Source of the DNA: Candidatus Zixiibacteriota bacterium
GTDB lineage: Bacteria > Zixibacteria > MSB-5A5 > SM1-73
Length of the DNA: 5,793 nucleotides
Direction: 5' to 3'
Assembly (NCBI GenBank): GCA_023127875.1
Contig: JAGMFA010000129.1
Span: 1 to 5,793 of the forward strand
Translations under genes and position numbers: made by a program
Notes under the pieces: generated by a model
The model's database searches: none
What the model saw: the letters and a program-made list of their open reading frames with translations, nothing else
Told to the model about the DNA's origin: nothing
Shown: positions 4,869-5,793 of the stretch, piece after piece
How positions within the stretch are numbered: position 1 is the stretch's first letter
How the letters are laid out: every line of letters begins with the position of its first letter

Positions 4869-5460
4869 TGGTGGCTTCCACTAAGGCTTTTTTGATTTTT
4901 TCTAACAGACTGATTCTTACCACGATTTTTGCGATTGGACTATCTTCGTAACTTTGATCTTTAACCGGGATACCATATTTGCCAAAGATCTGATTCACCT
5001 TTCCGGTCATGTTCAAAGGATATGAGAAAGTGATTTCTGAAGTGATCCATCTTGTTACTTTTTCAGCTTTCCGAAGCACACTTTGCGCACTCTGCCGATA
5101 GGCACGCGAAAGCCCTCCGGTTCCCAGCTTCACACCACCGAAATAGCGAGTAACCACCACGAGAACATCATAAAGATTTTCCGATTGGATGGCAGAAAGT
5201 ATTGGTTTTCCTGCAGTCCCTCTTGGCTCTCCTGCATCACTGAATTTAAAACTTTCGTCTTGAGTCTTTTTAATTCGATAGGCGAAACAATTATGGGTGG
5301 CGTCAAAAAATTCAGAAGAGATTTTTTGAATCCAATCTTTGGCGTCTTCCTCTGAGTTTATAGGAATGGCGGTGGCGATGAAGATGGAGCCCTCAACTTT
5401 TCTCTTTGAGCGAACCAAGCTTTTTATGGTTAAGTATTCATCGGAGGAGTTAGAAATCAT
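4846..5460 (-). CDS. yigZ: YigZ/IMPACT (UPF0029) family protein
   Basis: The 204-aa protein has the conserved IMPACT core: DATHNC at 53-58, SDAGEPRGTAGKPIL at 74-88, and VVVTRYFGGVKLGTGGLSRA at about 101-120. A C-terminal ferredoxin-like domain (about 135-204) is usual for bacterial YigZ. Length and domain order match the family. Eukaryotic IMPACT modulates GCN2 signalling; the role of the bacterial proteins is poorly defined, with ribosome or RNA binding proposed. It starts with an ATGA overlap on the 83-aa gene and lacks a clear ribosome binding site of its own, so translation is probably coupled. The downstream sugar kinase follows without a gap. Confidence 0.92.
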   Translation of the reverse strand: MISNSSDEYLTIKSLVRSKRKVEGSIFIATAIPINSEEDAKDWIQKISSEFFDATHNCFAYRIKKTQDESFKFSDAGEPRGTAGKPILSAIQSENLYDVLVVVTRYFGGVKLGTGGLSRAYRQSAQSVLRKAEKVTRWITSEITFSYPLNMTGKVNQIFGKYGIPVKDQSYEDSPIAKIVVRISLLEKIKKALVEATNGQVKFK

Positions 5461-5708
5461 TTTGGCGAATCATCTTTTAGCTTGGGCATTAGAAATTGTT
5501 CGATCAATCTCTTAAATCTAGCCATATATATAAGATCAAACTTATCCATCTCAAACGGTATGAGCTTTTCTGCCTTTAATCTTACCAAAGCCGCCTCTTT
5601 TTTAGCTTCACCCAAAGTGAGTTTGCCGCTCTTTATCTTCTCACATACCTCATCCACCATCTTTTGAAGCTTTTTTACCCTCTCCTCGCGATCCAGATAT
5701 CTCTTCAT
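5457..5708 (-). CDS. conserved-looking 83-aa hypothetical protein
   Basis: I do not recognise this family. The 83-residue product is highly charged and predicted all-helical: residues about 1-30 (MKRYLDREERVKKLQKMVDE and on) form a long amphipathic helix with coiled-coil-like spacing, then a GKLTLGEAKKEAALVRL segment and a C-terminal helix with MARFKRLIEQFLMP. It has no cysteines suited to metal binding apart from a single Cys, and no membrane segment. AGGAG lies about ten bases upstream of the ATG (TTAGGAGCATTGAAAATATG). Its TGA overlaps the YigZ start as ATGA, so it is the first gene of the run and co-translated with YigZ, which supports a real gene. A small helical adaptor is possible; function is unknown. 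Confidence 0.7.
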   Translation of the reverse strand: MKRYLDREERVKKLQKMVDEVCEKIKSGKLTLGEAKKEAALVRLKAEKLIPFEMDKFDLIYMARFKRLIEQFLMPKLKDDSPK

Positions 5709-5750
5709 ATTTTCAATGCTCCTAAGGTGGGATTATGAGTAATGCTTACT

Positions 5751-5770
5751 AGGGTAACCGCAGGCTTCAG
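5751..5770. repeat. second, truncated copy of the 877-896 repeat
   Basis: AGGGTAACCGCAGGCTTCAG matches AGGGTAGCCGCAGACTTCAG at 877-896 in 18 of 20 bases. In the first copy the palindrome is completed by TCTGCG; here the match stops after CTTCAG and different sequence follows. Confidence 0.6.
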
Positions 5771-5793
5771 GAGCTGTTGAAAAACCCTATTGG
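5771..5793. mobile_element. possible transposon terminus at window edge
   Basis: GAGCTGTTGAAAAACCCTATTGG follows the broken repeat directly. TTGAAAAACCC and its complement GGGTTTTTCAA resemble terminal inverted repeats of several IS families that I recall. Only 23 bases are visible, so no family can be assigned. Confidence 0.3.

Noticed and set aside
5083..5355. 90-aa plus-strand frame opposite YigZ
   Set aside because: It lies opposite the conserved IMPACT core and shows no motif of its own.
5709..5760. Promoter of the minus-strand gene run
   Set aside because: CATAAT at 5737-5732 is a fair -10, but the sequence 17 bases upstream (CGGTTA) is not a credible -35.

Overview
The window comes from a bacterial chromosome, probably an uncultivated lineage represented by an assembly; the sequence does not let me name the phylum. 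Coding density is high where housekeeping-type genes lie. The gaps hold unusually many palindromes and dispersed repeats, and one integron-type attC site is present. No rRNA, tRNA, CRISPR array or complete insertion sequence is visible.

Layout. Bases 1-137 are a G/C-rich hairpin repeat that runs into the 5' end of a plus-strand Nudix hydrolase gene carrying a zinc ribbon (about 138-830). Bases 831-984 are a gap between convergent genes, filled with four palindromes. Bases 985-1657 hold a minus-strand two-gene unit: a 65-aa protein overlapping a small AbiEii-like nucleotidyltransferase. Bases 1680-1751 are an attC-like site. Bases 1686-2286 look like one integron gene cassette carrying a C39-like cysteine-peptidase gene. 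Its start (GTTATAC read on the minus strand) is exactly complementary to the inverse core of the attC (GTATAAC), as expected for an integron cassette. Bases 2287-2800 hold no confident gene. They contain an unrecognised open frame that ends on the predicted recombination base, a promoter-like TTGACA/TATAAT pair, several palindromes, and a 95-bp MITE-like element bounded by 13-bp inverted repeats.

Bases 2801-5708 are a tight minus-strand gene run. In transcription order it reads: 83-aa hypothetical protein, YigZ/IMPACT-family protein (ATGA overlap), PfkB-family sugar kinase (overlap or 4-nt gap depending on start), a 57-nt gap, PAP2-family lipid phosphatase, and macro-domain protein (47-nt overlap). 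The overlaps suggest one or two operons. The set reads as mixed housekeeping and salvage functions, not one obvious pathway. The window ends in a broken second copy of a palindromic repeat also found at 877-896, followed by sequence resembling a transposon end.

Two ADP-ribose-related families occur here, a macro domain and a Nudix hydrolase with zinc ribbon. They are on opposite strands, 2 kb apart, with an integron cassette between them, so a joint role is speculative. The most distinctive part is 985-2600: an isolated cassette with a possible Pc-like promoter upstream and a toxin/antitoxin-like gene pair downstream, with no integrase in view.
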